Shown here: piece after piece, positions 23,189 to 30,790 of the stretch
Layout: each line of letters begins with the position of its first letter
How positions within the stretch are numbered: the first letter of the stretch is position 1
Assembly (NCBI GenBank): GCA_032111745.1
Contig: JAULUH010000048.1
Coordinates: forward strand, 1-33,588
Length of the DNA: 33,588 nucleotides
Source: JAULUH01 sp032111745
GTDB taxonomy: Bacteria; Chloroflexota; Anaerolineae; JAAEKA01
Direction: 5' to 3'
Translations under genes and position numbers: made by a program
Notes under the pieces: model-generated
The model's database searches: none
The model's input: the letters and a program-made list of their open reading frames with translations, nothing else
What the model was told of the DNA's origin: nothing

Positions 23189-24277
23189 TCAGAAGGGCCA
23201 GTCGACACCCAACGACGATGCCAGCTCGCGCAGGTCCGCGTAGATCTCGGGATCCAGGGGAACGCCGCTGCGCTGCTTCTCCTGTTCCCGCCGCCACTCC
23301 AGCTCGCCAGGCAGCAGGATCTCCTGGAAGCCGGGGCGCACCCGGCTGGCCTTGACCATGGCGATGAACTCCTGGAGGTTGCGGTAGAACTCGGCCCGCT
23401 CCATGAACCAGTCGATGTGATAAGCGATGAGCTGGTGCGCCACGTCCTGGCGGGCCGGGTTGCTGTAGGGCACGGTGCCGTAGGCGCCGCCACCCAGCAC
23501 GCCGGTCAGGATGTCGGTGACGAGGCTGAGCCCGTAGCCCTTGTAGTCCCCCATGGGCAGCAAGGTGCCGTCCATGGCCTCGGCTGGATCGTCAGTTATG
23601 TGACCATCCCTGGTGATGGCCCACGTGTCCGGCATCTTGCGCCCATCGCGCAGCAGCCAGCGCATCATGCCCTTGCCGGCCATGGTCAGGGCCATGTCCA
23701 GGATGATGGGCATGGAGTCCGGACTATCGCCCGTGGGCACGGCCACCGCCCAGGGATTGGTGCCGACCACGGCGTCGATGCCACCCCAGGGCGCCATCTC
23801 GGGCCCGGCGTTGGTCATGCTGACGCCGATGCAGCCATGGGCCAGGGCCCGGCTGGCGGAGTAGCTGGCGGAGCCGAAATGGCTGCTGTGGCGCACCACC
23901 ACCATGCCCACGCCGCACTCCCCGGCCTTGGCGACGGCCAGCTCCATGGCCCTGACCGCCACGATGGTGCCGGGGCCATTGTGGCCGTCCACCAGCGCCA
24001 GCGCCGGCGATTCGCGCACGATCTCGAAGGGGGCATAGGGATCGATGTCACCGCGCTGGAGTCGCTCCACATAGGCTCGCACCCGGCGCACGCCCTGCCC
24101 CTGCCCCTGCAGGTTGCGCAATTCGCTGGTCATCAGGGCATCGGTCAGCGTGTCGGCATCCTGCGGGCGCAGGGCTGTGCGGCCCAACAACTGCCGCGTC
24201 AGCTCCCGCAGCCTCTCTACCGGCACGACATCCAGGGGAATCTGCTGAACCCTGTAATCTGAGTTGTACGCGTCCAT
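23189..24277 (-). CDS. Ldh2-family NAD(P)-dependent dehydrogenase (malate/L-lactate/ureidoglycolate type)
   Basis: A 362-residue protein of the LDH2/MDH2 family, which is unrelated to classical lactate dehydrogenases. The conserved catalytic-His block is VVRHSSHFGSASYSA. Cofactor and substrate segments follow: TNAGPEMAPWGG, GTNPWAVAVPTG, ILDMALTMAGKG and GDYKGYGLSLVTDILTGVL. Family members oxidise or reduce 2-hydroxyacids (malate, L-lactate, sulfolactate, ureidoglycolate) or reduce cyclic imines such as delta-1-piperideine-2-carboxylate, a proline/pipecolate route. The gene lies 52 bases after the third DppC-type permease and closes that operon. Given the peptide-type importer, an imine or 2-hydroxyacid from amino acid breakdown is plausible but unproven. 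Confidence 0.93.
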   Translation of the reverse strand: MDAYNSDYRVQQIPLDVVPVERLRELTRQLLGRTALRPQDADTLTDALMTSELRNLQGQGQGVRRVRAYVERLQRGDIDPYAPFEIVRESPALALVDGHNGPGTIVAVRAMELAVAKAGECGVGMVVVRHSSHFGSASYSASRALAHGCIGVSMTNAGPEMAPWGGIDAVVGTNPWAVAVPTGDSPDSMPIILDMALTMAGKGMMRWLLRDGRKMPDTWAITRDGHITDDPAEAMDGTLLPMGDYKGYGLSLVTDILTGVLGGGAYGTVPYSNPARQDVAHQLIAYHIDWFMERAEFYRNLQEFIAMVKASRVRPGFQEILLPGELEWRREQEKQRSGVPLDPEIYADLRELASSLGVDWPF

Positions 24278-24329
24278 TGTCTCTCAGTTTGCGCGCGTGA
24301 ACGTGACCCGGCTCTGCCTTGATGCCAGG

Positions 24330-25274
24330 CTAGCGCCCCTTGAGGCGGGGATCGAGGAAGTCCCGCAGCCAGTCGCCCAGGATGTTGAGCGACAGCACGG
24401 TGAGCATGATGGCGATGCCGGGGAAGACCGCCAGCCACCAATACCCGCCCAGGAGGGTGTCCCGGCTCTCGGCCAGCATCGCGCCCCACGTGGGCACGTC
24501 GGGCGGGACCCCCAATCCCAGGAAGGAAAGCGAGGCTTCGGCCAAGATGACGCTGGCGATGTTGAACGAGGCGATCACGATCAGGGGCGCCAGGATGTTG
24601 GGGAGGATGGAGCGAAACAGGATGCGGTTATTGCTGACGCCCACAGCCTGGGAGGCCTGCACGTATTCCTTTTGCTTCTGGGAGAGGGATTCGCCGCGCG
24701 CGATGCGGGCATAGGTGACCCACTGGCCGATGCCCAGCACCAGCACCAGGTTGAGGATGCCCGACCCCAACACCACCAGCACCATGATCGCCAGCAGAAT
24801 GAACGGGAACGCCAGCTGGATATCGGCAATGCGCATGATGACGTCGTCAAGTCTGCCACCGCGGCCCCCTGCGACTAGCCCTAGCAGCGTTCCCAGGAGC
24901 CCACCAACGATGACCGCCGCAACACCGACCAGGAGCGATACCCGGGCGCCGTAGATCAGGCGGGAGAGCACATCGCGGCCGAGGCCGTCGGTGCCGAGGA
25001 TGAACTCGATCTCCCCCTCGTCGTTGGGCGTGAAGGGGGGTTGCAGGCGCAGGATCAGGTTTTGGCGATTGGGATCCTTAGGCGCGAGCTGTGGGCTGAA
25101 CATCGCAGCGAAGACGAACAGGATCAGGAAGAAGATGGCCAGGATCGGCCATTTCGCCCGCACCAGGCTACTGCTGGCGCGCCTTCGCGTCGAAGGCCTC
25201 CGCCGGAGGATTTGATCGGCTGGCGCAGGCGTTGGGGGCGCTGCCGTGACGACCGTTTGGGTCTGCTCGGCCAT
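24330..25274 (-). CDS. ABC importer permease, DppC/OppC type (3)
   Basis: A 314-residue permease. The chosen ATG at 25274 gives MAEQTQTVVTAAPP, a Pro/Ala-rich cytoplasmic tail, then the basic RRRPSTRRRASSSLVRAKW before the first helix ILAIFFLILFVFAAMF. The long extra N-terminal region is unlike the other two copies. The signature GTDGLGRDVLSRLIYGARVS and coupling helix KEYVQASQAVGVSNNRILF are intact. SLSFLGLGVPPDVPTWGAML follows. Upstream in-frame sequence to 25469 belongs to the DppB-type gene and is not part of this protein. It starts 4 bases after the upstream stop, with only a weak GGGA ribosome site, so coupling is likely. Confidence 0.93.
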   Translation of the reverse strand: MAEQTQTVVTAAPPTPAPADQILRRRPSTRRRASSSLVRAKWPILAIFFLILFVFAAMFSPQLAPKDPNRQNLILRLQPPFTPNDEGEIEFILGTDGLGRDVLSRLIYGARVSLLVGVAAVIVGGLLGTLLGLVAGGRGGRLDDVIMRIADIQLAFPFILLAIMVLVVLGSGILNLVLVLGIGQWVTYARIARGESLSQKQKEYVQASQAVGVSNNRILFRSILPNILAPLIVIASFNIASVILAEASLSFLGLGVPPDVPTWGAMLAESRDTLLGGYWWLAVFPGIAIMLTVLSLNILGDWLRDFLDPRLKGR

Positions 25275-25278
25275 GCAG

Positions 25279-26256
25279 CTATCCCAGTCGCACGCGCGGG
25301 TCGAGTACGGTGTAGATGAGATCGACCACCAGGTTGAGCACGACAAAGAGCATGGCGAACAGGATGACGGCCGCCTGGACCACAGGGATGTCGCGCTGGT
25401 TGATGGAGTTGAACACCAGCCGGCCCACACCCGGCCAGGAGAAGACGGTCTCGGTGACCACCACGCCACTCAAGAGAAAGCCAAACTCCAGGCCAATGAT
25501 GGTGACGAAGGGGATAAGCGAGTTGCGGAAGGCATGCCGCATGATCACCGTGCTATTGCGCAAGCCCTTGGCCCGGGCTGTTGTGATATAATCCTGTGCC
25601 AGCACCTCCAGCATGGAAGAACGGATGAGGCGGGCGTTGCGGGCCAATGAAAAGACGCCCAGGGTTACTGCTGGCAGGATCATGTGCTTGATGCCTTCGG
25701 GGATGTTGCGCACCGCCGTAACGGGATCGCCCTCCAGCAGGGGTTTGATGATGGGAACGTGACCGGAGATAGGCAGCCAGCGCAGGCTGAGGCCGACGAC
25801 CAGGATCAGCATGATGCCCAACCAGAAGCTCGGCATCGACTGGCCGAACATGGCGAAGAGCATGATCCCGCCATCCACCGACGTGCCGCGGCGCGTGGCC
25901 GAGATGATGCCGATGGGAATGGCCAGGATGGTGGCGATCATCATGGCGAAGATGGTGAGCTCGAGGGTCGCGGGCATGCGCTCCATCACTAGTGCAAAGG
26001 CTGGCGTGCGGGTGCGCAGCGAGTTGCCCAGGTCGCCCCGCAGCAGCCCGCCAAGGTAGCTGAGATACTGCTCGTGGATGGGACGGTCAAACCCCAGCTT
26101 GGCCCGGGTCTCAGCCACCTCCTCCTGGGACGCGCGCTCGCTGACGTAGAGATAGGTCGGGTCTCCCGCCAGATGCAGCGTGAAGAAGGACAGCAGAGTC
26201 ACGCCGAAGATCACCACGAAGGTTTGTAACAGACGGCGGACAAGGTAGGTGGTCAT
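25279..26256 (-). CDS. ABC importer permease, DppB/OppB type (3)
   Basis: A 325-residue permease starting MTTYLVRRLLQTFVVIFGVTLLSFFTLHLAGDP. The periplasmic loop has KLGFDRPIHEQYLSYLGGLLRGDLG. The coupling helix is QDYITTARAKGLRNSTVIMRHAF. The C-terminus VDLIYTVLDPRVRLG is standard. It is the second gene of the leftward ABC operon, 102 bases after the lipoprotein stop, with the junction hairpin in between. No strong Shine-Dalgarno is visible before the ATG (GAGATCGCAG), so it may be translated less efficiently than the lipoprotein. Confidence 0.94.
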   Translation of the reverse strand: MTTYLVRRLLQTFVVIFGVTLLSFFTLHLAGDPTYLYVSERASQEEVAETRAKLGFDRPIHEQYLSYLGGLLRGDLGNSLRTRTPAFALVMERMPATLELTIFAMMIATILAIPIGIISATRRGTSVDGGIMLFAMFGQSMPSFWLGIMLILVVGLSLRWLPISGHVPIIKPLLEGDPVTAVRNIPEGIKHMILPAVTLGVFSLARNARLIRSSMLEVLAQDYITTARAKGLRNSTVIMRHAFRNSLIPFVTIIGLEFGFLLSGVVVTETVFSWPGVGRLVFNSINQRDIPVVQAAVILFAMLFVVLNLVVDLIYTVLDPRVRLG

Positions 26257-26286
26257 CTGCGATCTCGCTGCGGGGGGAAGACCTGC

Positions 26287-26320
26287 CCCAGGGGACGCAC
26301 CCGGGCGTGCGCCCCCTGGG
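26287..26320 (-). other. intercistronic hairpin between lipoprotein and permease genes, ABC operon 3
   Basis: On the transcribed strand CCCAGGGGGCGCAC pairs over all 14 bases with GTGCGTCCCCTGGG, including one G-U pair, around a 6-base loop. On the plus strand the same position would be an A-C mismatch, so the stem is complete only in the RNA that is actually made. It lies in the 102-base gap between the lipoprotein stop and the permease ATG. Confidence 0.75.
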
Positions 26321-26358
26321 CAAAGGAGGAAGACTGCACGAACCTGGCCGGTTGGCGG

Positions 26359-28041
26359 CTAGTTCAACGTGGCCCCCATAACGTCGATGATCTCATCGCG
26401 GCGGGGCTCCCAGTTCAGGCGATCGCTGACGCCGTAGAAGTCGGGCTGGAAGTAGAGGAGCAGCCAGGGCGGGTCGTTGTAGAAGACCTGCAACATCTGG
26501 TTGGTGACGGCTCGCTCCTCGGCGGCATCGCGGATACCAGCCAGGCTGTCCCACAGCGCGAACCACTCGGGGTTATTCCACTCGGTGTAGTTGGTGGCCC
26601 CGGTGGGCTCTGACAGGTCGGACATGTCATAGACCGCGCTCCAGGTGGAGCCGCCCGTGCCCACGAAGTAGAGGGGGCCGACCTCGTGCGCGCGCAGCGC
26701 CGGCACGAACTCGGAGCTCCAGTCCATGATCTGGACGTCGGTCTGGACGCCAACATCGCTCAGGTACTGGCCGATGGCCTGCACCACCGCCACGTCGTTC
26801 AGGTAGCGACCGCGGCCGGCCTGCAACACGATGGGGAAGCGCACGCCGTCGTCGCCACGAGGATAGCCGGCCGCGTCCAACAGCTCCTCGGCCTTGGCCG
26901 GATCGTAGGGATAGGGCGCCAGGTCGGGGTTGTCGTTGGGCTTGTTCACCATGCTGGAGGCGCGCTCGCAGTCGAAGGCCAGCAATTGCTGGCAGATGGT
27001 GGGTACGTCGACCGCGTATTGCAGGGCCACGCGCACGGCCGGGTCCTTGACGGCGAGGCCACCCGGCGAGTCGTCGAACATCTCGCGCTGGTTATAGCCG
27101 ACGTACATGCGCCGGGTGCCGGCCACACCCTTGACCGCGGCCAGGTCAGAGGCGTTGATGGCATCGTGCTGGTCGGGCGCTACGTTGGTGATGATGTCGA
27201 CGTTGCCGGCAATCAACTCGGCGGCCCGCGTGGAGGCCTCAGGGACCACCCGCCACTCGATCTCGTCGAAGAAGACGTCCTTCAGCGGGAAGTCCTCCAC
27301 CTTCTCGATGAGGGCGTAGTCATCCTTGACCCACTCCACGAAGCGGTAAGGTCCTGAGCCGATCGGGTTGGTGGCAGCCTCCTCCAGGCTCATGGCCTCG
27401 TAGGAGTCCTTGCAGTGGATGAAGACCTCCGAGATCAGGCCCAGGTTCGGGGAGTTGTAGCGGCCGGTCAAGATCGTGACGACCAGATCGTCGTCCACGC
27501 GGGCGCCCTGATAGTCCAGGGCATCCAGCACGAAGCCTGCTGTGTTGCCGGTGAAGGCGTTGTCCGGATTGGCAGCGCGCTCGAAGGTGTAGGCCACGTC
27601 CTCGGCCGTCAGCGGCTCGCCGTCGTGGCAGGTCAGGCCCTCGTTGAGGGTGAAGGTCCACTCCGTGCCATCCTCTGAGACCGCGTAGCTTTGGGCCAGG
27701 TAGGGCTTGAGCTCGCCCGTCTCGGCGATCTCATACAGGGTCCCGTACAGGTGGCCAAAGATATTGGATTCGGCCCGCGAGTTGACCTCCGATGGCTCCA
27801 ACCCCTCGAGATCCACGGACTGCGCGATCACCAGGCGGGTTGGCTCGGCAGCTGCAGCTGGCTCCTCGGTAGGCGGTGGAGCCTCTTCCACCGCCGGCGG
27901 CGGGGCCTCCTCTACGGCCGGCGGCGGGGCTGTTGGCGCTGGCGCTGCGGGCTGGGGCGCGGCGCATGCCCCTGCCAGCATCGACAGGACCAACAGCAGG
28001 CTCAGGACGATCCAGCGTCCCTCGGGAAACGATCTGTTCAT
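26359..28041 (-). CDS. ABC importer substrate-binding lipoprotein, family 5 (3)
   Basis: A 560-residue lipoprotein. The start at 28041 is set by AGGAGGTG (28055-28048) six bases upstream; an in-frame ATG at 28068 has no ribosome site. The signal peptide ends SMLAGAC with Cys26 as likely anchor; Ala at -3 is less usual than Leu or Val. The linker has repeated PPAVEEA units (about residues 27-65). The family 5 fold includes GEPLTAEDVAYTFERAANPDNAF, NPIGSGPYRFVEW and VRVALQYAVDVPTICQQLLAF. It heads the leftward ABC operon, expressed from the divergent promoter at 28161-28189. Its ligand may be a substrate of the divergently transcribed peptidases, as both share the same control region. Confidence 0.95.
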   Translation of the reverse strand: MNRSFPEGRWIVLSLLLVLSMLAGACAAPQPAAPAPTAPPPAVEEAPPPAVEEAPPPTEEPAAAAEPTRLVIAQSVDLEGLEPSEVNSRAESNIFGHLYGTLYEIAETGELKPYLAQSYAVSEDGTEWTFTLNEGLTCHDGEPLTAEDVAYTFERAANPDNAFTGNTAGFVLDALDYQGARVDDDLVVTILTGRYNSPNLGLISEVFIHCKDSYEAMSLEEAATNPIGSGPYRFVEWVKDDYALIEKVEDFPLKDVFFDEIEWRVVPEASTRAAELIAGNVDIITNVAPDQHDAINASDLAAVKGVAGTRRMYVGYNQREMFDDSPGGLAVKDPAVRVALQYAVDVPTICQQLLAFDCERASSMVNKPNDNPDLAPYPYDPAKAEELLDAAGYPRGDDGVRFPIVLQAGRGRYLNDVAVVQAIGQYLSDVGVQTDVQIMDWSSEFVPALRAHEVGPLYFVGTGGSTWSAVYDMSDLSEPTGATNYTEWNNPEWFALWDSLAGIRDAAEERAVTNQMLQVFYNDPPWLLLYFQPDFYGVSDRLNWEPRRDEIIDVMGATLN

Positions 28042-28123
28042 GGTTTGCACCTCCTGAACACAAGCCAAGGTGGGGATGGGATTCTCTGGCGCGTACCGGT
28101 CGCCCAGACAGCACTTGACCAGA

Positions 28124-28145
28124 TGTCAACAGTTTACAGTTGACA
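28124..28145. promoter_or_regulatory. inverted-repeat operator in the divergent promoter region
   Basis: TGTCAAC (28124-28130) and GTTGACA (28139-28145) are perfect 7-bp inverted repeats around an 8-base spacer. The left part TGTCAACAGTT matches TGTCGACAGTT of the regulator promoter at 10 of 11 positions. The right arm covers the -35 box of the plus-strand promoter and the whole site lies just downstream of the minus-strand start. Caution: TGTCAA also equals a reversed -35 hexamer. Confidence 0.6.
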
Positions 28146-28168
28146 GGAAGTGCCGGATGTGTTATATC
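28140..28168 (+). promoter_or_regulatory. sigma70-type promoter of the M24-M20 operon
   Basis: TTGACA (28140-28145) and TATATC (28163-28168) are spaced by 17 bases. Transcription would start near 28175, about 20 bases before the ATG at 28195. The -35 box is the right arm of the operator at 28124-28145, and the -10 overlaps the -10 of the opposing promoter. Confidence 0.55.
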
Positions 28169-28189
28169 ACGGATGGGAAGATGTGTCAA
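28161..28189 (-). promoter_or_regulatory. sigma70-type promoter of ABC operon 3
   Basis: On the minus strand TTGACA (28189-28184) and TATAAC (28166-28161) are spaced by exactly 17 bases, 11 of 12 matches to consensus. Transcription would start near 28154, giving a leader of about 110 bases before the lipoprotein ATG at 28041. The operator at 28145-28124 falls at about +10 to +30, a position suited to repression. Confidence 0.75.
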
Positions 28190-28194
28190 TCGTC

Positions 28195-29352
28195 ATGCAT
28201 TATCAACCACCGGACGAAAACCACTATCGCAATCGCATCCAGCAGCTCCGGCACTACCTGGAGGACCAGCAGCTCGATGGCTTGCTCCTTCTGAGCGCAG
28301 CCAACGTGACCTGGGCCTGCGGGTTCTTCCATATCCCCAACGAGCGCCCCCTGGGGCTCTTCGTCCCCCTCGACGGGGAGCCGGTGCTCTTTGTCCCCTT
28401 TCTGGAGAAGGAGAACGCCGAGCAGAGCTGGATCGACGGCGTGCGTTGGTATCTGGAGTACCCGGGCGAGGTGCCGCCCGAGGTGTGGATGTTGCAGCAG
28501 GTCGGACAGGAGCGTATCGCCGTCGATGGGATCGCCCACAGCACCTTCCTGGCCTGCCAGGCCGTGAAGCCGGCGCTGGGCATCGACGATGGCGTGGCCA
28601 GGCTACGTTACCTCAAGGCCCCCGCAGAGATCGCCCTGACCGAGCTGGCTGCAGGCTATGCCGATTTCGGCCTGGAGGTGGCGCGCCAGGCCGTTGCCGA
28701 TGGGCTGGCGCAGGACATCACGGAGCTGGATGTGGTGCAGGCCGTGCAGGCGCAAACCACGGCCCGCATGCGCCGCGAGCTGGGTGAGCTGATCAACTTC
28801 TACCGCGGCGCGGTCGCGCTCACCGCGCACACCGGTCCCCGGGCCGCGCTGCCCCACGGCCAGCCCGGCCCCGTGGCCATCCGTCCCGGCGACACCCTGA
28901 TCGTCGGCATCGGCGTCAAGGTCGGAGGATATCACGCCGAGAGCGGCTGCACCTTCGTGATCGGCGACCCGACGCCCGGCCAGCTGCACTGCCTGGAGGC
29001 CACCTGGGCCTGTGACCAGGCAGCCCTGGCCGCGCTGCAGCCCGGCCGCCCCTGCAGCGCGGTCAACGACGCGGCCTGGGCGGTGCTGCGGGAAGCGGGA
29101 TACGGCGACTTCATCCGCCACCGCATCGGCCACGGCATGGGGCTGGAGGGCCACGAGCCCCCCTGGCTCTCCGTGGGCGACGACACCCTGCTGCAGCCCT
29201 CCATGGTCTTTTCCAACGAGCCAGGCATCTACCGGCCGGGCATCGACGGCTATCGCATCATCGACAGCATGGTGGTCACCGCGCAAGGTGGCCGCCGCCT
29301 CAGCCGCTATCTCGCCGCCCACGGCCCCCACGACCGCGCCATCCCTGCCTGA
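28195..29352 (+). CDS. M24 family (Xaa-Pro peptidase/creatinase fold) protein with altered metal site
   Basis: A 385-residue protein with an N-terminal creatinase-like domain (about 1-140) and a C-terminal pita-bread M24 domain. Of the five metal ligands known in methionine aminopeptidase and prolidase, only two remain: His313 (GHGMGLEGHEPP) and Glu342 (SNEPGIY). The first Asp is Gly238 (LIVGIGVKVGGY), the second is Glu249 (GYHAESGCTF) and the last Glu is Ile356 (GYRIIDSMVVT). The auxiliary His221 (LPHG) and His320 are kept. Glu at the second Asp position is also seen in creatinase, which works without metal. So it may be a metal-independent amidino- or amidohydrolase. ATG 28195 is chosen over GTG 28150, which lies upstream of the predicted transcript start. 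It leads an operon with two M20 genes. Confidence 0.88.
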   Translation: MHYQPPDENHYRNRIQQLRHYLEDQQLDGLLLLSAANVTWACGFFHIPNERPLGLFVPLDGEPVLFVPFLEKENAEQSWIDGVRWYLEYPGEVPPEVWMLQQVGQERIAVDGIAHSTFLACQAVKPALGIDDGVARLRYLKAPAEIALTELAAGYADFGLEVARQAVADGLAQDITELDVVQAVQAQTTARMRRELGELINFYRGAVALTAHTGPRAALPHGQPGPVAIRPGDTLIVGIGVKVGGYHAESGCTFVIGDPTPGQLHCLEATWACDQAALAALQPGRPCSAVNDAAWAVLREAGYGDFIRHRIGHGMGLEGHEPPWLSVGDDTLLQPSMVFSNEPGIYRPGIDGYRIIDSMVVTAQGGRRLSRYLAAHGPHDRAIPA

Positions 29353-29396
29353 GGCGCCGCAGCGCGCCCGCGCGGCCATCCCACGAGGTTTTCACC

Positions 29397-30779
29397 ATGT
29401 CTACCGTTCCCCCTGCCCTGCAATCCGTGTTCGATTGGATCGACGCCCACCGCGAGGAGGCCATCGTCGACCTGCAGCGCCTCGTGCGCCAGCCCAGCGT
29501 CAGCGCGCAGAAGATCGGCCTGGAGGAGTGCGCCCAGCTCACGGTCGAGCTGATGCACGGCGATGGCCTCGACGCCACCGCCTATCCCACGCCCGGTGGG
29601 CCACCCTGCGTCATCGGCTACCTGCCCGGCCCGTCCGGCGCCAAGACCCTGCTGGCCTACGCCCATTACGACGTGCAGCCGGTGGAGCCGGTGGAGAAGT
29701 GGACCTACCCGCCCTACAGCGCGCAGCTGGCCGGCGGCCGCCTGTGGGGACGGGGGGCCACGGACAACAAGTCGGGCCTGCTGGCCTTTGTCAAGGCGGC
29801 CAAGGCCTGGCTGCAGACCGCGGGTGGGCCGCCGGTGAACGTCAAGTTCATCTTCGAGGGCGAGGAGGAGATCGGCTCGGTCCATCTCGGCCCCTTCATC
29901 GAGGCCAACCCCGAGCTGGTGCGGGCCGATGCCATGCACTGCCTGGATGGCGGCGTGCATCCCAGCGCCATGGTGCCCGACATCGACCTGGGCCTGAAGA
30001 GCGTGCTCTTCGTCGAGCTGGTCGCGCGCGGCGCCAACGCCGACATCCACAGCCTCAACGCGCCATTGCTACCTCAGCCGGCCTGGGACCTGGTGCGCGC
30101 GCTCAACACCCTGGTGGACGAGAACCGGCGGGTGCTGATCGACGGCTGGTACGAGGGGCTATGGGAGCTGGGCGACGAGGAGATGGAGCAGCTGGAGGCC
30201 AACGCCCGGCGCCTGGACCTGAACAGCCTGAAGGAGGAGTGGGGGATCGAGGAGTTCGCCCTGGGCCGGGAGGGGGTGGAGGCGCTGCGGGCCCGGGCCT
30301 ACGAGCCCACCTGCAACATCGCCGGCCTCACCAGCGGCTACCAGGGCGCGGGCAGCAAGACCATCGTGCCCAACGAGGCCAGGGCCAAGCTGGATATGCG
30401 CCTGCCGCCGCTGATCGATCCGCAGAAGGCGGTGGCGCGGCTGCGCCAGCACCTGATCGACCACGGCTTCGGCCACATCGAGGTGGAGCTGCTGGCCGGC
30501 ATGCCGGAGCCGCCCTACAAGATCAGCGTGAAGGAGGACATCAGCCAGGCCGTGATCCGCGCCGCTACCCTGGTATTCGGCGCGCCGCCGGTGATCAACG
30601 GCGTCAGCGCCGAGGGCACCATCCTGAAGCACGTGTGGATGCCCACCGTGCTCACCGGCTTCGCCCAGCCCGACTGCAACCTGCACGCGCCGGACGAGAG
30701 CATCGACCTGGAGCACTACATCAAAGGGATCAAGTACGCGGCAGCCATCATGTGGGAATATGGGACAAGAGAGGGATGA
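29397..30779 (+). CDS. M20 family dipeptidase, carnosinase-like (copy a, with DIHS motif)
   Basis: A 460-residue M20 metallopeptidase. The zinc site is complete: His90 and the following Asp in AHYDVQP, bridging Asp123 in GRGATDNKSG, catalytic Glu pair in FEGEEEIGS, Asp in DAMHCLDGG and His in NLHAPDES. The lid domain has ADIHSLNAP, with His218 matching the DLHSG histidine that reaches into the partner subunit's active site in carnosinases. The Gly after Ser is Leu here. Length and the YDVQP-EP-W pattern fit cytosolic dipeptidases rather than ArgE or allantoate hydrolases. GAGG lies 9 bases before the ATG. It overlaps, or is directly followed by, a paralogue. Expected action: cleavage of dipeptides or related amides in the cytoplasm. 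Confidence 0.94.
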   Translation: MSTVPPALQSVFDWIDAHREEAIVDLQRLVRQPSVSAQKIGLEECAQLTVELMHGDGLDATAYPTPGGPPCVIGYLPGPSGAKTLLAYAHYDVQPVEPVEKWTYPPYSAQLAGGRLWGRGATDNKSGLLAFVKAAKAWLQTAGGPPVNVKFIFEGEEEIGSVHLGPFIEANPELVRADAMHCLDGGVHPSAMVPDIDLGLKSVLFVELVARGANADIHSLNAPLLPQPAWDLVRALNTLVDENRRVLIDGWYEGLWELGDEEMEQLEANARRLDLNSLKEEWGIEEFALGREGVEALRARAYEPTCNIAGLTSGYQGAGSKTIVPNEARAKLDMRLPPLIDPQKAVARLRQHLIDHGFGHIEVELLAGMPEPPYKISVKEDISQAVIRAATLVFGAPPVINGVSAEGTILKHVWMPTVLTGFAQPDCNLHAPDESIDLEHYIKGIKYAAAIMWEYGTREG

Positions 30780-30790
30780 CGGAGGCCAGC

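Noticed and set aside
28150..28152. GTG as start of the M24 protein
   Set aside because: It lies upstream of the predicted transcription start near 28175 and the extra 15 residues match nothing in the family. ATG 28195 is preferred.
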